Positions 26,231-38,310 of a stretch of DNA of 64,000 bases are shown here, one piece after another (positions within the stretch are counted from its first letter, which is position 1; each line of letters begins with the position of its first letter). Under the pieces are notes generated by a model. That model was not told the DNA's origin and made no database searches. It saw only the letters and a program-made list of their open reading frames with translations. The stretch covers positions 11,965,001 through 12,029,000 of the forward strand of contig NC_079875.1 of assembly GCF_029227915.1 (NCBI RefSeq), written 5' to 3'. The position numbers and the translations under genes were made by a program. Source of the stretch: Hydractinia symbiolongicarpus. Taxonomy: Eukaryota; Cnidaria; Hydrozoa; Anthoathecata; Hydractiniidae.

Positions 26231-28713
26231 GAGTTGTAGGATAAACAGAAAACCTACAGGAGCAGGAGAAGGTTAGCACTGGTAGATACAAAATCACAAC
26301 ACAAATAATATCAACATACGTCTAGCAAGTTCGTGAATTTCAAGTGCGCCTTCCAGACTTAAATTTGTATACTCCAGTAAACAACCCCTGAAGTTCCAAA
26401 GTATATCCAATAAATATGGTAAAAATGGTAGGCAAAATGTGGCACGATACTACAGTAACAATAAGTTATTTATAAAACCAACATTTTGAAATAATAAAAG
26501 ATGTAGATAAAGATAAATCCTGAACAAATCCTGTAGCTGAACACACAAAAAACAGCTTGGCTACAGTAAAAGATTGTTACGAATAATTTGTTTGACATTT
26601 GCAGGGTTTTAACAGGGAACGAACAAAAAATCTTTATCGATAGGTCAGATACATATTTAAAAACTTCACTAATTCAACAAAAGCGTGGCTAAATTAACAT
26701 GTGTTACATCACAGAAGTGACTTTGAAGAAAGGAAATATCTTAACTTATTACTAAATCGATTGATAGGTGGAGAAGGAAGCATTCGACTGTTTAGATGAG
26801 CATATTATAAATAAATGCTTTTAAATCAAAGAATTGAATTTTTTTTAAATTTGAACTAAAAGCCGCTGGGCTCGGATATTCCATGGTGAAAACTAAGACA
26901 AAGCAAGAAAGTTTTGAATATATCTTCCTTATCAGTGTGTCAAACATCGAGGTGTTTGGGAAGATGTATTTCGGAGAAAAAACGTTATTAAATATGTGTA
27001 AGAAACAGAAAAAATACCGTATCATACAAAAAGCAGTCAGTCGTCTAAGTCTGCAAAAGACTAGGATCCACTGAGATTGTTCTCAGGTTAGCTTCACGAC
27101 GACACATTAGTCCCCCCTCCTTACCCATGAGATAAAAGACGAGACGCTGTTGGTAATTTGTGCGTTGACAGGTGCTCCTTTAATGCTTAGCGATTCAACC
27201 GCTTTGATTGTCTTTTTCATTAATTCATTTGGAAGCAAGAAAGGTCGTCCACCTTTTTACTTCAAATGCACAATAGAATAGATGAAGTTGTAAATACTTT
27301 AAAAGTTTCAGGGAAGTTGATGACCTCCTTAGAACTTTTTTATGCTGAAGTTACATTTTTGAAATCACTCACATACTTCTTTGATCAGTCTCAAATTGAT
27401 TTCTCTACACCATTGTTACGAGCATAATTTTCAATTTTGAGTTTCTTCTCTTCTTTTTTGTTCTATATTTTCCACATTTATTGTTTTTCTGTTTTTCTAA
27501 TACTTCTAACTGCTGTGTGACGACCTCAGCTTCTTATGATTTAATGCCTTCCCCTTCTCTCACAACTTCTTAGCGCTTTTTGTTTCATGAAAAATAATTT
27601 AATATCGACATGTTTTTAAAAACGCCTTACTGCTTAAGTAAAAAAAACTCAAATGAATGAAATGCATGACGCTTTTTTTAAACTAGCTACAAATTCGAAT
27701 TTTAAAGTTTGCGTATTCGAATTTTAAGGTACTCATACTTTCGAAACTCTAACCGTGTAGAATGTTCGAATAGTATTATATTCAACTGGTTGAACGTTTA
27801 GGCAAAACATTGATATCTCTCATCATACTTTTATCAGTAGCAGAAATTGGCATGCTTATGGCAAAACAGTTCGGATAAATCCGAAAAAAGACGAATCGTT
27901 GAAAATAAAAAAGAATTGACCCACATTCGATTCAATATATTTGACAAGAAAATCAATATCTCGCATCTTACATGATATTGTTGGGAATATTCCTATAGAA
28001 AATCGAAGATTTATTTATTTATTTTTAGGTCTTGGAGGCACAGTAGAAGCACAGGTTGAGTGTGAAGAACTCCGTCCTTCTCTGATTCAAAAAGATGGAT
28101 TGGAAATAGTACTCCTAGTATAACAAAAGGAGATAATTAAAGAGGTTAAAGAATTTAATCTATCTAAACTACGAAACACCAAAAATTAAATTTTTTGACG
28201 TTAATATAGCATTCTTTGAGAAGGACGAATCAACACCTATTTAAATGTCGTACTTTTAGTATTTTTTTTATTTATCTGTCTTGTAATTTTTTTCTAAATC
28301 ATTATATATATAAAAAAGATAAGGATACACACATCGTCTTTTGTAACGACGATGAACTCAACGAGTAAAAAAAAAGTTGTAATACCGTATTATATATTTT
28401 TATAGAGAAATAAACATAGAATTACATCAAGTTGCGAAAAAAAAAATTTTAATGAAATATAAATTTTAAACAATTAAAACTTTGGATCCAAAAAGTTCGA
28501 ACAATTTAATATTCGGACAAGCATTTGTCCGAAAATAAAAACATTTAAAATTTCTTGCGTTTGTGCTTTCCCATGTTTGGACAATTTCAGTCTCATTATG
28601 GTTATAACGTATATGCTCAAAAAAGTAGGTATTTGTTTTGGTGACGATTGTGTCTTGACTTCTGAGTAAATAAAACCTTTTTTAAAACACTGCATATAAA
28701 TAATTTCATTTAA
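26231..28713. other. Intergenic, no gene recognised
   Basis: AT-rich sequence. Open frames of 60-85 codons show no family resemblance. Part of it may be the leader or LTR of the adjacent gypsy remnant, but no matching second LTR was found. Confidence 0.35.
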
Positions 28714-29080
28714 GGGGCTGCTCATATAAAAAATATTTCCTCAGAAACCGGGTAAATGTTTCAGCATAATTTTAGCCCAAGACCTCGGTTTGGTAACAAA
28801 CTACTTTAAAAATTTAATTGCATTCATATGAGAAAAAATATTTACCCGCCTACCGAGATCTCGGGTGCGCTTGGTCGAGATCTCAGTAGGCGGGGAAGTT
28901 ATTTTCCCCATATGAAGGGGAGTTTTTTGGAAGTTAAGATAAAATATTGCTGGGTCAGCGAAATATTGAAAATGTTTGCTGCATTAGGGAAACATTTCAT
29001 GACATATGTTTCTCCACCACCAATGCGTTCGACCAGGCTTATACCAACATTCTCGCTGTTTTCTTTTCATTTTCTGGACA

Positions 29081-29155
29081 GTCGACAGTCTAAAATTTCT
29101 AAAAAAGTTCAGAATAATCATTCTGAACTTTTTTTATAAATTTTAGACTGTTGAC
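29081..29155. repeat. Long imperfect hairpin
   Basis: Arms GTCGACAGTCTAAAATTT and AAATTTTAGACTGTTGAC pair, followed inward by AGTTCAGAAT and ATTCTGAACT. Confidence 0.8.
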
Positions 29156-29244
29156 GTAATGTTATCCCTAATATAAGGCGTGATATTTTAGCTTGATTTA
29201 TCTTCCATAGCAAAATGACTCCATGTAACTTCACAAATGGCGAT

Positions 29245-29305
29245 TGTAAACAAACTTGCACTGCTTACTGAAAGGTTTGCAGTAAGCAGTGCAAGTTTGT
29301 TTACA
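29245..29305. repeat. Perfect 26-bp-arm hairpin
   Basis: Arms 29245-29270 and 29280-29305 are exact reverse complements around a 9-nt loop. Pairing resumes outside them (GGCG with CGCC) after a 2-nt mismatch, giving a small-RNA-precursor-like stem. Confidence 0.85.
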
Positions 29306-29859
29306 GCCGCCATATTTGTTTTTAAATTTTCGCGCACTTCAATCACGTGAAATTTGCTCACCCGGGAAAAGTTTTCCCGCCTTCCCATGTGAAAAGAAAG
29401 TGAAACTGACATCATGCTGAAACATTTACCCGGTTTCCGAGAAAATAGTTCTCATAGGAACAGCCCCTAAATGCAGGTATTGATGTCGTTCACGCAAAGT
29501 ACACTTGGCAACGACAAGACCATGCCCATGGCAGTACTTTTACGGCCACTCAGATATCAGATCAGCGTCTCAACTTCTCAGATCAGCTTCCAAGATTTGC
29601 TTTTCTGCTTCTTAGATCAGCTTCTCAGATCTGTTTTTTAAAATCTATGTTTCATATCTCGGATGTACTTTCTTAATTTTATTCTCTTACAATTCCCGCT
29701 TTTTTCCCATAGTAATTAATTCATGATCACGGCGCCGGAGGAGGTTGCTGATGTTGATTTTGTAAGAGGCTTAACACACAGATACACTTCTTTATTGTTC
29801 CCGGTATTCAAGACTTTCTCGCACCAATGAGAGAAGTGTAGGGCGCTAGGGATATCACA

Positions 29860-30060
29860 AGACCATGGTATCACAAGAATATCTAACGACGAATTAGATG
29901 ATATAGTAAACAACTTTATACAACAATTTGGCCATGGTTATGGGCATGCTATGATACAAGGAAGTATTCGTTGCAATCTAGGTGTGACCACCGGTGCAAT
30001 ATTACAGGGAAATGTTGCAATATCATTGAGTGTGTCGCTCCAAATGAATAAGATTCTAGA
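29860..30060 (+). pseudogene. Possible fragment of an IS3EU-like transposase N-terminus
   Basis: A short frame reads RISNDELDDIVNNFIQQF then HAMIQGSIRCNLGV. Its order recalls the region between the HTH and catalytic core of the intact transposase at 41439-42806 ([13 protein letters not shown]...[12 protein letters not shown]). The match is weak and no catalytic residues follow. Confidence 0.3.
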
Positions 30061-30566
30061 TCACGCGATATGATATGACAGCAGACATAATCGAATTTTT
30101 TCAGAAGGAATTATTTCTTATTTTACAGTCGTCTGTGGTCATCTATTTTAATATTTTTGGTTAAGTGACCTTGTAATGCTTTAAGTTAACTTCTTTACGT
30201 CTCCACCGTAATGCTCTTTGAATCACTATAATGGTCACGGCATTATTTACATATTTATATCATCAATTTATATTATATTAGTTAGTTGCCAATCATTCAA
30301 TAGATATGCCTTTGTAAAGCGTCTACCCAAAGGACCATTTAATATCACTTGATAAAAGTTAGATTTTGGCACAGAAATTGTTAATATTCCCATCTTTTCA
30401 ACAATTGAATGTGGGCTGTATTTATAAAAAATATCTCTGTCGTTTTTTCAGTGCTAGTCCTGATCGAATAGTGACTTGCTCCTGTTGTACAAAAGCTTCT
30501 AAGCTCTTATTCTGAATTTTTTTTGTCACCTAAAGGTTAAAACTTCTCTTTGCCTTAATTAACAAC

Positions 30567-30643
30567 ACTCCTGTGGTCTAACGGTATGATACCTATGAAG
30601 AAGAAATTTTATAGGGGATCCAGGTTCAAATCCTGGCAGGAGT
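30567..30643 (+). tRNA. tRNA-like gene A with an expanded anticodon arm
   Basis: The 77-nt sequence has a 7-bp acceptor stem (ACTCCTG/CAGGAGT), an A-box-like D arm (TGGTCTAACGGTA), and a perfect T arm (CCAGG-TTCAAAT-CCTGG) that doubles as a B box. TTTT follows at once, as for a Pol III terminator. The anticodon arm is wrong for a standard tRNA: the 5-bp stem CCTAT/ATAGG encloses 14 nt, and pairing can extend to about 8 bp. No T33-anticodon pattern fits, so I cannot assign an amino acid. It may be a tRNA-like ncRNA, an intron-bearing tRNA, or a pseudogene. Confidence 0.5.
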
Positions 30644-30799
30644 TTTAAAATGTTTAATTGTAATAAAAGTTAAAAGAAAGTTACTTCTAGATTTTTAGAA
30701 AGTCTTTCTGAGTTTGCTGAAAACAATATGAGGCTTGGCTCTCGATTTAGCTTTTGATACAAGGAAAAAGGAGAATTAAACCGAGCAATTGTTGTAACA

Positions 30800-31880
30800 C
30801 TTATAGACCAAATAGCACCTTAAAATATTAGAAAACTAATAAAACCAATATTTGAAGCAAAAAACTGATTTTTACTGTATCTCGCATTATTTTTTCATTT
30901 ATGGACGCAAAAGCACCTTTAAATATTTTAGCTCGCAAAAACACCAATATTTCACATTGTGTTGCTGAAAGTTGTGTTTCATCACAAAACAACATAAAAA
31001 CCCGTTATTTGCAGCAAAAAAATCATTTTAACCGTATCCTGGACTATTTCAACATTTAAGGACGCAAAAGCACTTTTAAATATTTAAGCTCGCAAAAACA
31101 CCATTTTTTAACATTTTGTTGCTAAAAGTTGTGTTTCATCACAAAACAGCATAAAAACATTATTTCGTGCAAAAAACTGATTTAAACATCATCTCGAATT
31201 AATTTTTCATTTATAGACGCAAAATCACATTAAAATATCTAAGGTCGCAAAAGCACCAATTTTCCACACTTTTGTTGCTCAAAGTTGCGTTTATTATAAA
31301 AAAACATAAAAACCGATTGTTTGGAGCAAAAAAGTTATTTTTACACGACATCTCGAATTATTTTACATTTATAGTCGCAAAAGCACCTTTAAATACTTAA
31401 GCTCGCAAAAACACCACTTTTTTACATTTTTGTTGCCAAAAGTTGCGTTTATCACAGGGGCAACATAAAAAACCACTATTTAGAGGAAAAAAGATGATTT
31501 TAATCGTATTTTAAATAAAAAGTTTTTTAAGGACGCAATATCACATTAAAATATCTAAAGTCGCAGAAGCACCATTTTTTTACATAATTCTGGCGCTCAT
31601 CGCAATAACAACATAAAAACAATTATTCGGAGCAAAAAACTGATTTTAACTGCATCTCGGATCATTTTTTCATTTAACGACGCAAAGGCACCCTAAAATA
31701 TTATTATATTATAAAGATCGCAAAAACACCAATTTTTTATTTTTGTTGCTAAAGCTGCGCACACTACAGAAACAAAATAAAAATCCACTGTTTAAGAAAA
31801 AAAGGTTTTAACTCTATCTTGGACTATTTCGCCATTTAATGACGCAAACCCACATTAAAACATATAAAGTTCGAAAAGAA
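30800..31880. repeat. Satellite of seven ~157-bp units
   Basis: A GACGCAAA-type landmark recurs at about 30904, 31061, 31216, 31374, 31532, 31679 and 31841, spaced 147-162 bp. Each unit also carries CTCGCAAAAACACCA-, TTTGTTGCT-AAAGTTG- and AGCAAAAAACTGATTTTAA-like blocks. The units are diverged, with indels. No ORF spans the array. Confidence 0.85.
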
Positions 31881-32480
31881 GTTATAGATCTGCTGCTGAA
31901 TTACAAATCCTCGGTGATGAAAGGCTTCATGCCAATCTTCAATTACCAAAAAGATTATGGGACGAGTACCACACAAAGCGCAAAAGGAAAAGGATGATTA
32001 TCCCCATTAAAGCAATGGTTTCAAAAACTGTTTGAAAAAAAGTATCTAAAAAGCGCACACAAATATAGAAGTGTATTAAGAAACAAAGTTGTTGAGAATG
32101 TTGTTACTGATAAAAGAATTTCAAAGATCTAGCACACATAACAAAATCTTGAAGTTTTTTATTCATAGTTGAACTCGTACATGTATCCAAAAGACAGGAA
32201 TTCGATCCAATGTGATGAATGCCAGAGTCTAATTAGCGGTTCTTGACCACAATTTGTATGTCAATGGAAAACAATTAGTGATCACACGCGAGCGCAAAGG
32301 ATTGGCAAGAAAGGGAGAAAAACAATGGAAGCTTGTCGCATCTTGTCTGTCAAAAGGTTAGGTAGCAAACGAAAAAAATTGCGCCAAAGTCAAAGTCATA
32401 TGAGTTTGTTGATAATCTAATGAAAATTGTTGTAAAACGAAAAGAAACGGGTGCAACGATCTTTAGTTCGGTATCCTAGC
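31881..32480 (+). pseudogene. Unidentified transposon-derived coding remnant
   Basis: Broken frames give lysine/arginine-rich protein-like text: ELQILGDERLHANLQLPKRL near 31895, and AVLDHNLYVNGKQLVITRER then KGEKQWKLVASCLSKG near 32235-32360. The second part resembles a conserved tail found in multicopy transposon proteins of fish and cnidarians, but I cannot name the family. Stops break it throughout. Confidence 0.35.
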
Positions 32481-32907
32481 TTCCAGATAGATTGAAAATA
32501 TTGCTTTTATAAACATCCGAATGAGGTTATTTTTTAAAAAAAGCAACAATAAGTTTTTGTCCATGTTTATATTTTTGTAAAAACTTTTATAATTATAAAT
32601 TCCTAATCTTTAAAATCCTTATACCCAATGCACTTTTAGTTTCGGTCAGGAACTCTCTCACGTATTTTCTCCAAAGACATGATTGAGATAACCGAACCCT
32701 ACTTACAGTTAGTTTCACTCTTTTTAAATCAAAACTGCCTAGCAGATGTTGTTATGCATTTTCATACAGATTATTTTTGGTAAACGAGAGTTGCAAGCTT
32801 TAAAAAGCCATCAAACATTGCACTCAGAGAGACATCAACTTTTTCTTTGAATTGATACACTTGGAATGGATGTGATGTGGCAAGATTTACTTGACTCTAT
32901 CCTATAA

Positions 32908-32981
32908 ACTTCTGCCAGGAATTGAACCTGGATCTCTTACAGATTTTCTCCGTAAAAATCTTACCATTAGACTACAGAAGT
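32908..32981 (-). tRNA. tRNA-like gene B with an expanded anticodon arm
   Basis: On the - strand this 74-nt sequence shares the plan of gene A: acceptor ACTTCTG/CAGAAGT, D arm TAGTCTAATGGTA, variable AGAT, T arm CCAGG-TTCAATT-CCTGG. Where it differs in the acceptor stem, both strands change together (C-G to T-A). Its anticodon arm is unrelated in sequence yet again forms an extended helix (TTTACGGA/TCTGTAAG) with a small loop. No conventional anticodon is evident. It faces gene A across the 157-bp satellite. Confidence 0.5.
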
Positions 32982-33871
32982 TTTACACTAAAATGTATTG
33001 GAAAAGAATATAAGTTGTAACAACCGCAGATAGTCAAACGACATGCACACCTACATATGTCACCCAGCAGCCATAATCTGCGCTATCAAAAAAAATAACA
33101 ACAACATTATGGTCAATACTAACATTTTATTCTAATTGCATAAAAAATTACAAAATTTCGGCAGTACCACGTGTGCACGAAGTGACAGAAAAAAGCGTCC
33201 TGATCATTTGAGTCCCTGCAAAACAATTGCTGAAAATAAAGAACCATCGAGAATAGGTAAATTTTAAGTTGTGGAGTTGGGTATGTAGTTCGTTAGTTAC
33301 CGAAAGGAAAGTTGGAGAGTTGCTAAATTCCGCGGTAACCAAAGTCTGTTTCAAATGTTGTTTATAATGTACAAGTGTTGTTTACAATGTAAACATGTGG
33401 GTCTACAAAAAGAAAAGTTTTACTTGCCGAACACATTTAGCTTACGGTATAAAGTTAAAAAGCTATGTAGGAAGTAAAATCAAAAAAGTTTATACATTTT
33501 TAAATATGCACCGGTCTATAGCGGGATGAACAGCAAGATTTCAATCAGTCACGGGCAATTATAGTAAGTCGGTGGCTCGTTGGTTAATCCACGGGTTCGC
33601 CCGTCCTTTATATGCTGCATTTCGTGTGTCTCGCTACTTGGAGTACTATTTTGCGCAAAGACAGACAGAATACGGCTTTTATTATACAGACTAACCAACT
33701 TCCTGACTATAAAAGTTCTCATACTCAGAACCATCCAGTATATAAATGATCTGGCAATCCTGTCTTAAATTGCTGATGATTTATCTTTTATGTGGTTTTC
33801 GTACAGTTAAAGCTCTCATTGCTACAAAAAAAAATTTAAATTCCAACCTAACTAGACGACTAGACAAACAA

Positions 33872-33950
33872 CCTTCTAGGGGTTTATCGAACCCATAACC
33901 TCTAGTTGAGGACATGAGCCAAACGCTTTATTGACTGAGCTACAATAACT
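33872..33950 (-). pseudogene. tRNA-derived remnant
   Basis: On the - strand a TAGCTCAGTCAATAAAGCG D-arm-like block and a GGGTTCGATAAACCC T-arm-like block are correctly spaced, but the acceptor strands do not pair. Most likely a tRNA pseudogene or the head of a tRNA-derived SINE. Confidence 0.35.
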
Positions 33951-34429
33951 TGTAGCTGTTTTTCTCTAACTCAGTTTTTCATGAATAAAAATATAGAGCT
34001 TCATTATCAGCAAAAAACAACTAATTTTTACACATAATCAAATTTTAGAAAAATTTCAAAAAAATGTCCATATGTATCAGCAAAATTTAAGAATTACGTA
34101 AGGCCGCGAAGCAATTTTATTCCGGATTTATGAATAAAATAGAATGGAGATTTGATACTAATAAGGGAGTTCTTACAACCCAACCCCTAATTAGACTGGA
34201 GTCCAGGCCAAGTACCGCGTACACACCATAAACATGAATAACCAATAGATAACCAATATTATATATAAACGAACTGAATAATTCTGATATATAAAACATC
34301 TACATTCTCGCCACAAACAAGTGTGTTAGGCCTAGGTTTTTAGGGAAGAGAAAATCAAATGAAAAAGTAATTCATGGAAAGGTTTTCTTGTCATACAATA
34401 AAAACAAAACAAAAAACGTTCATCGCCAC

Positions 34430-37330
34430 CCACGACTTGACTTTTGCTGATTCACAGTCCTCTATTTAAAGCGTTTACTTGAAAACACCTGACTGGAACT
34501 TCTTTTTCGCAGAAACAATTGTTATAAAATCCCTGCCAAGTTGACTTGTTAATCGAAGTCCCCCTTACTAAATATCATCCACTGAAAGTCCTGACATGCT
34601 AGCTTTTAACAAAGATCCCAACGCATGGAATGGTCCTTTAAAATAGAAACATCAATTCCTGGTACTCTAAGGGCTTTCCTCAACCACCTGGAGACAATGC
34701 AACTCTTTACTTCGTTATGAGGATTAATACAGCAACGTAATAATTGACTTTTACCACTGTCACATCATGGTTTGGTACAGACTAAGTATTCGTTCAAGGT
34801 TTGAACCACAAAAGGTTCTTTTTCTTCCGAAGACGTATAAATAGAAAGAACTGGTGGTGCTTTGCCTCGTCTCAAACTAAAAGTAGAGCCACTACTCGAC
34901 TTTGTCAAAAACGGATATCTAAGTGATAAATTGCTGAGGCACGAGAAGCAGAAGTCAATGCTAACAACATAAATTATTTGTGAGTGAATTGAATGTTGCT
35001 TAAATTTGATCCGAAAGGTCATTTTTTCTTAATTGAAAACTCTATTAACCTAGGTCGCTCCATATACCTAGCTTGCAATGGTCTTAAATTGAAAACTCCA
35101 TTACACCTAGGTTGCTCCATATACCTAAAATGCGGTGATTTGGAATTGAAACCTGTATCAACCAAAGTGGAAACTTTAGGATGCTGATCAATAGTTTTGC
35201 CACCAACTGGTTCATCATAAGCTGATATGGCTGAATGATGACAACCTATGGTCCTATATTTTATGACTTTTTCAAACAGAGAAGCTAAGTAATCTAAGAC
35301 CTTGTTCACTTGGCAACAAAATGGATAAATTTGCCTCTTAGTACACCAGCTAGTCTACTTAAGCCCGGAAGAGTTGGCAGGCAACTCTGAAACTCCTGAT
35401 GACAATAACTTATCCTTGAGATATTCCACGCCACTATTCCCAAGGAATTTCCCTTGACTAATGAATGTACCTCACCTATTAGGTCTCTCAGAATGGACAT
35501 CTGGTGAGAAAGAAGAAGTAGTAATTCTACTGATAACCTCATTATATCCGGATACCAAACTACAGATTGCCAGGCAGATGTTGATATAATAATTCTTTCC
35601 ACTTTTCCCTACTTCACCTTCCTTAGTACTCTTGGAATTAGAGCAAAAGATGGAAGGCATATAACTTCCTGTGATTCGTCCATTTCTGTTAAAATGCATC
35701 TGTTGCTATGTTGTAAGGGTCTGGTTTACAGACCATGGACAGTGGAATCTAATGACACATTCTAGACACATAAACAGGTCTACCTTCGGGAATCCCTTCA
35801 TGTGACAAACATCTGTAAAAATCGAGGGAAAGACTCTCAATCGGCTTCCACATTCTGACCGCTCGAAGTTATTCCGCAGTAATCGTGATCCCATTGTGTA
35901 GGAGGTAAGTCAATATGTCCTTGCAGTACCTCTCATTTTCAACAGATAAGGTAGAGCTGTCTATCTGTAAATTGATCGATTTTAGCTGGGTTTTTTTGTT
36001 AAAAATTGAAAGGGCGAGTTTTACTGCCTGCCTTTAATTCTAAAAGTTTTTGTTCTAATTCTGTACAAAGGCCACCTGTTGATTTCTCTTGATAATATGC
36101 TTCTCAGTCCTCTTTGGAAGCATATGTACGGATAGGGACCTGTCACTGTGCCTGGATCATATACTGCCCGTTGTAAATCTGTAGATTGTTTATCCACCAG
36201 ATTAATTCCCATTTTGCCCCTTGATTCAAATAAATCACTACTAGTTAGTTGTGAAAGGCTTTCAACTTTGAAATCTGTAGTTTTTGTAGATAGCGCAACT
36301 GTATTTGAGCAGGTAATACTGCGCGGGAATAGACAATGTTAGGAGGCCAATCAACTTTGATAAATCTATAACAGTCACTGTTTTGTTTTTGTGAACCATC
36401 ATGCACATATTTTTAATTTTGTCGTAGAAACTCTATTTTTGTGTTGGTATCATCACTGACTTTTTTAAATTTAAAGCAATCTCCAGATTTTGTAGGAGAA
36501 AATTACAATGGCAATTACAGTTGCCATTACGACTTCTTTACTGATAGAATAGAAGCATATCGTCGAAATGAATGACTATTCGAATATTTATCCGTTGCAA
36601 TATGAAAATTAAAATCTTCAGTAATTTCGTAAAGGTTCTACGAGCCGGGCTTAAACCAAAACAGAGACACAGAAATTCCTTATACATTTTTCGACCATTA
36701 AAACTGTATAAACTTTTTAAATGGTGGATGAAAAGGCACCCTGAAAAAGGAATCTTTCATATCCAGCTTGCATATGAAATATCTATGTTTCAAAATGTCT
36801 TGCGGACAATGTAAGCCTTCTATTTGGAAGTGATAGTGGGGTATGTAACTGTTAAGCTTTTTAGATTTTTTTAGAAGGTAGAATGAATGTCTCTTCCTCA
36901 ACATTTCGCCTACCTCCATATGCTCCAAGTCTCTCTGCTCTTAATTCAAGTTCGCAGAATGGGGAAGTCGGACCTGATTGATTGCTTCAACAGATCAATT
37001 TTTTATCCTCTAACATCGATAGAATATTTTGATTCGTTAGGATCTTCCATGCTTGTAGGAAATGTTTAAGTCTTTCTGCAAGCGGTACTTGTGGGTTAGT
37101 TTATGCAGAGAAGAGTTTTTGATCCATTGATGAACCATTTTTACATTCTCCAGAGGAACCAGATGTGGATAAAGCAAATTGTTGATTCTGGGTTTCACTC
37201 GTAATTTTAAATTTACTGCATTTGTTTTGATTTCTCCCAATATCAATTCTGAAATTTTTAAAACTTGTTGTTGTTGGTCAAAGCTGCCATGTTCCTTTTT
37301 AAACGTAGTACGCTGTTGCAAATTTTACTG
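34430..37330 (-). pseudogene. Decayed DIRS-type retroelement (reverse transcriptase and tyrosine recombinase)
   Basis: Reading down the - strand, broken frames give DIRS landmarks. About 36820-36700: HFQIEGLHCPQDIL and CKLDMKDSFFRVPFHP, the start of the reverse transcriptase palm. About 36220-35700: a connection region (FPKVDLFMCL). About 35600-35310: VVWYPDIMRLSVELLLL and GLSRLAGVLRGK. About 35300-35020: the tyrosine recombinase N-terminus (YLASLFEKVIKYRTIGCHHS, AISAYDEPVGGKTIDQHPKV). About 34870-34450: its catalytic part (VVQTLNEYL, INPHNEVKSCIVSRWLRKAL, a degenerate H..R box). Numerous stops show it is dead. DIRS elements integrate through a tyrosine recombinase rather than a DDE integrase. 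Confidence 0.75.
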
Positions 37331-37708
37331 CCCTCCACCATAGATGTTTTTCTACTATGCGGAGGGCTGTTTTGAGGTGTTGATCTCTGCTCAAATCAGT
37401 TTTATCGATAAAAACGTCTGCAATCTTAAGTGCCTTTCGCGAGTCTTAGGCATTAAATACAGTTTATGCAAGAAAATACTTTTTGAAAGGGAATTTCAAG
37501 TATTAGCGGCGACAACGCAATGGTTTCTTTGGCTTTTGCTTTGATGTTAACTGACCGCCTAACCTGACTTTACTTCTAGGCATTCTAATTTAGTATTTTT
37601 AGGAACAGGGTCAACTTGAAAACCATAATTTCTCGTTTACCAAAAGTTTCAAAAGCTTAAACTATCGGTTGGTTGAATTTACTTTATCGAAAGTCAACTG
37701 TAACACTA

Positions 37709-38310
37709 AAGGCGGATTTCCACTTCCAATTTTATCGGCGGGAACGGAAACGAGAAAAGGACAGAAATAAAAACGCGGGAAAGAAATGTAAACAAAAGGC
37801 GGATTTTATTCAAAAGTTGAGCCGAAGAACTTTGTATTTATTATTGTTGTGTCACTTAAAAGAGAAAAGAAATAACAAATATAAAAAAATATCGGTCAGA
37901 CAACTTTTTTTAGGCTAAATTAGAGGTTATAACATTTTACTGAAGAAATGGAATGATAGAGAAATTATACTTGCAGTGTCCCCTACCAACATACATGGGG
38001 GAAAGCTAAAATTGAACGAAGGTATCTTCGGTTGAGCTGTAATTATCTGTGAACTTATTACTTTCGTACTAGTACTGCGACACCATCTTGAATTAAATGT
38101 TTGCAAAATTGACAGGATCTGATTGAATATTTATTTTCCTATCCTGCCAGCTCTTGGAAAAAAGTTGGATTCGATTCAACTTTTACCCGGGACAGAAAGA
38201 GCAGGAAAGTTTTCCCGTGGAAAAGCGAAAAGGGTGAATTGCGCATGCTCACGTGATCATTTTCCGGTTCGGTTCCCGTTAAAAAAACTTAGAAATGGAA
38301 ATCCACCTTA
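37709..38310. mobile_element. ~600-bp MITE-like element
   Basis: Left end AAGGCGGATTTCCACTTC and right end GAAATGGAAATCCACCTT are imperfect inverted repeats, and GGCGGGAACGG / GTTCCCGTT blocks mirror each other further in. The ends resemble the 3531-3940 insertion, suggesting one family. No transposase. Confidence 0.55.

Larger units (their letters stand above)
28714..29469. mobile_element. 756-bp foldback DNA element with internal hairpins
   Basis: Ends AGGGGCTG... and ...CAGCCCCT form an inverted repeat of about 55 bp that includes CCGGGTAAATGTTTCAGCAT on the left and its complement on the right. Flanks read TTAA on the left and TAAA on the right, which could be a mutated TTAA target duplication. 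Inside lie a GAGATCTC hairpin (about 28850-28900), one at 29081-29155 and one at 29245-29305. No transposase is encoded, so it is non-autonomous. Confidence 0.7.

Noticed and set aside
33560-33620. GGTTCGC-containing segment resembling a tRNA T arm
   Set aside because: No acceptor or D-arm pairing at the right spacing.
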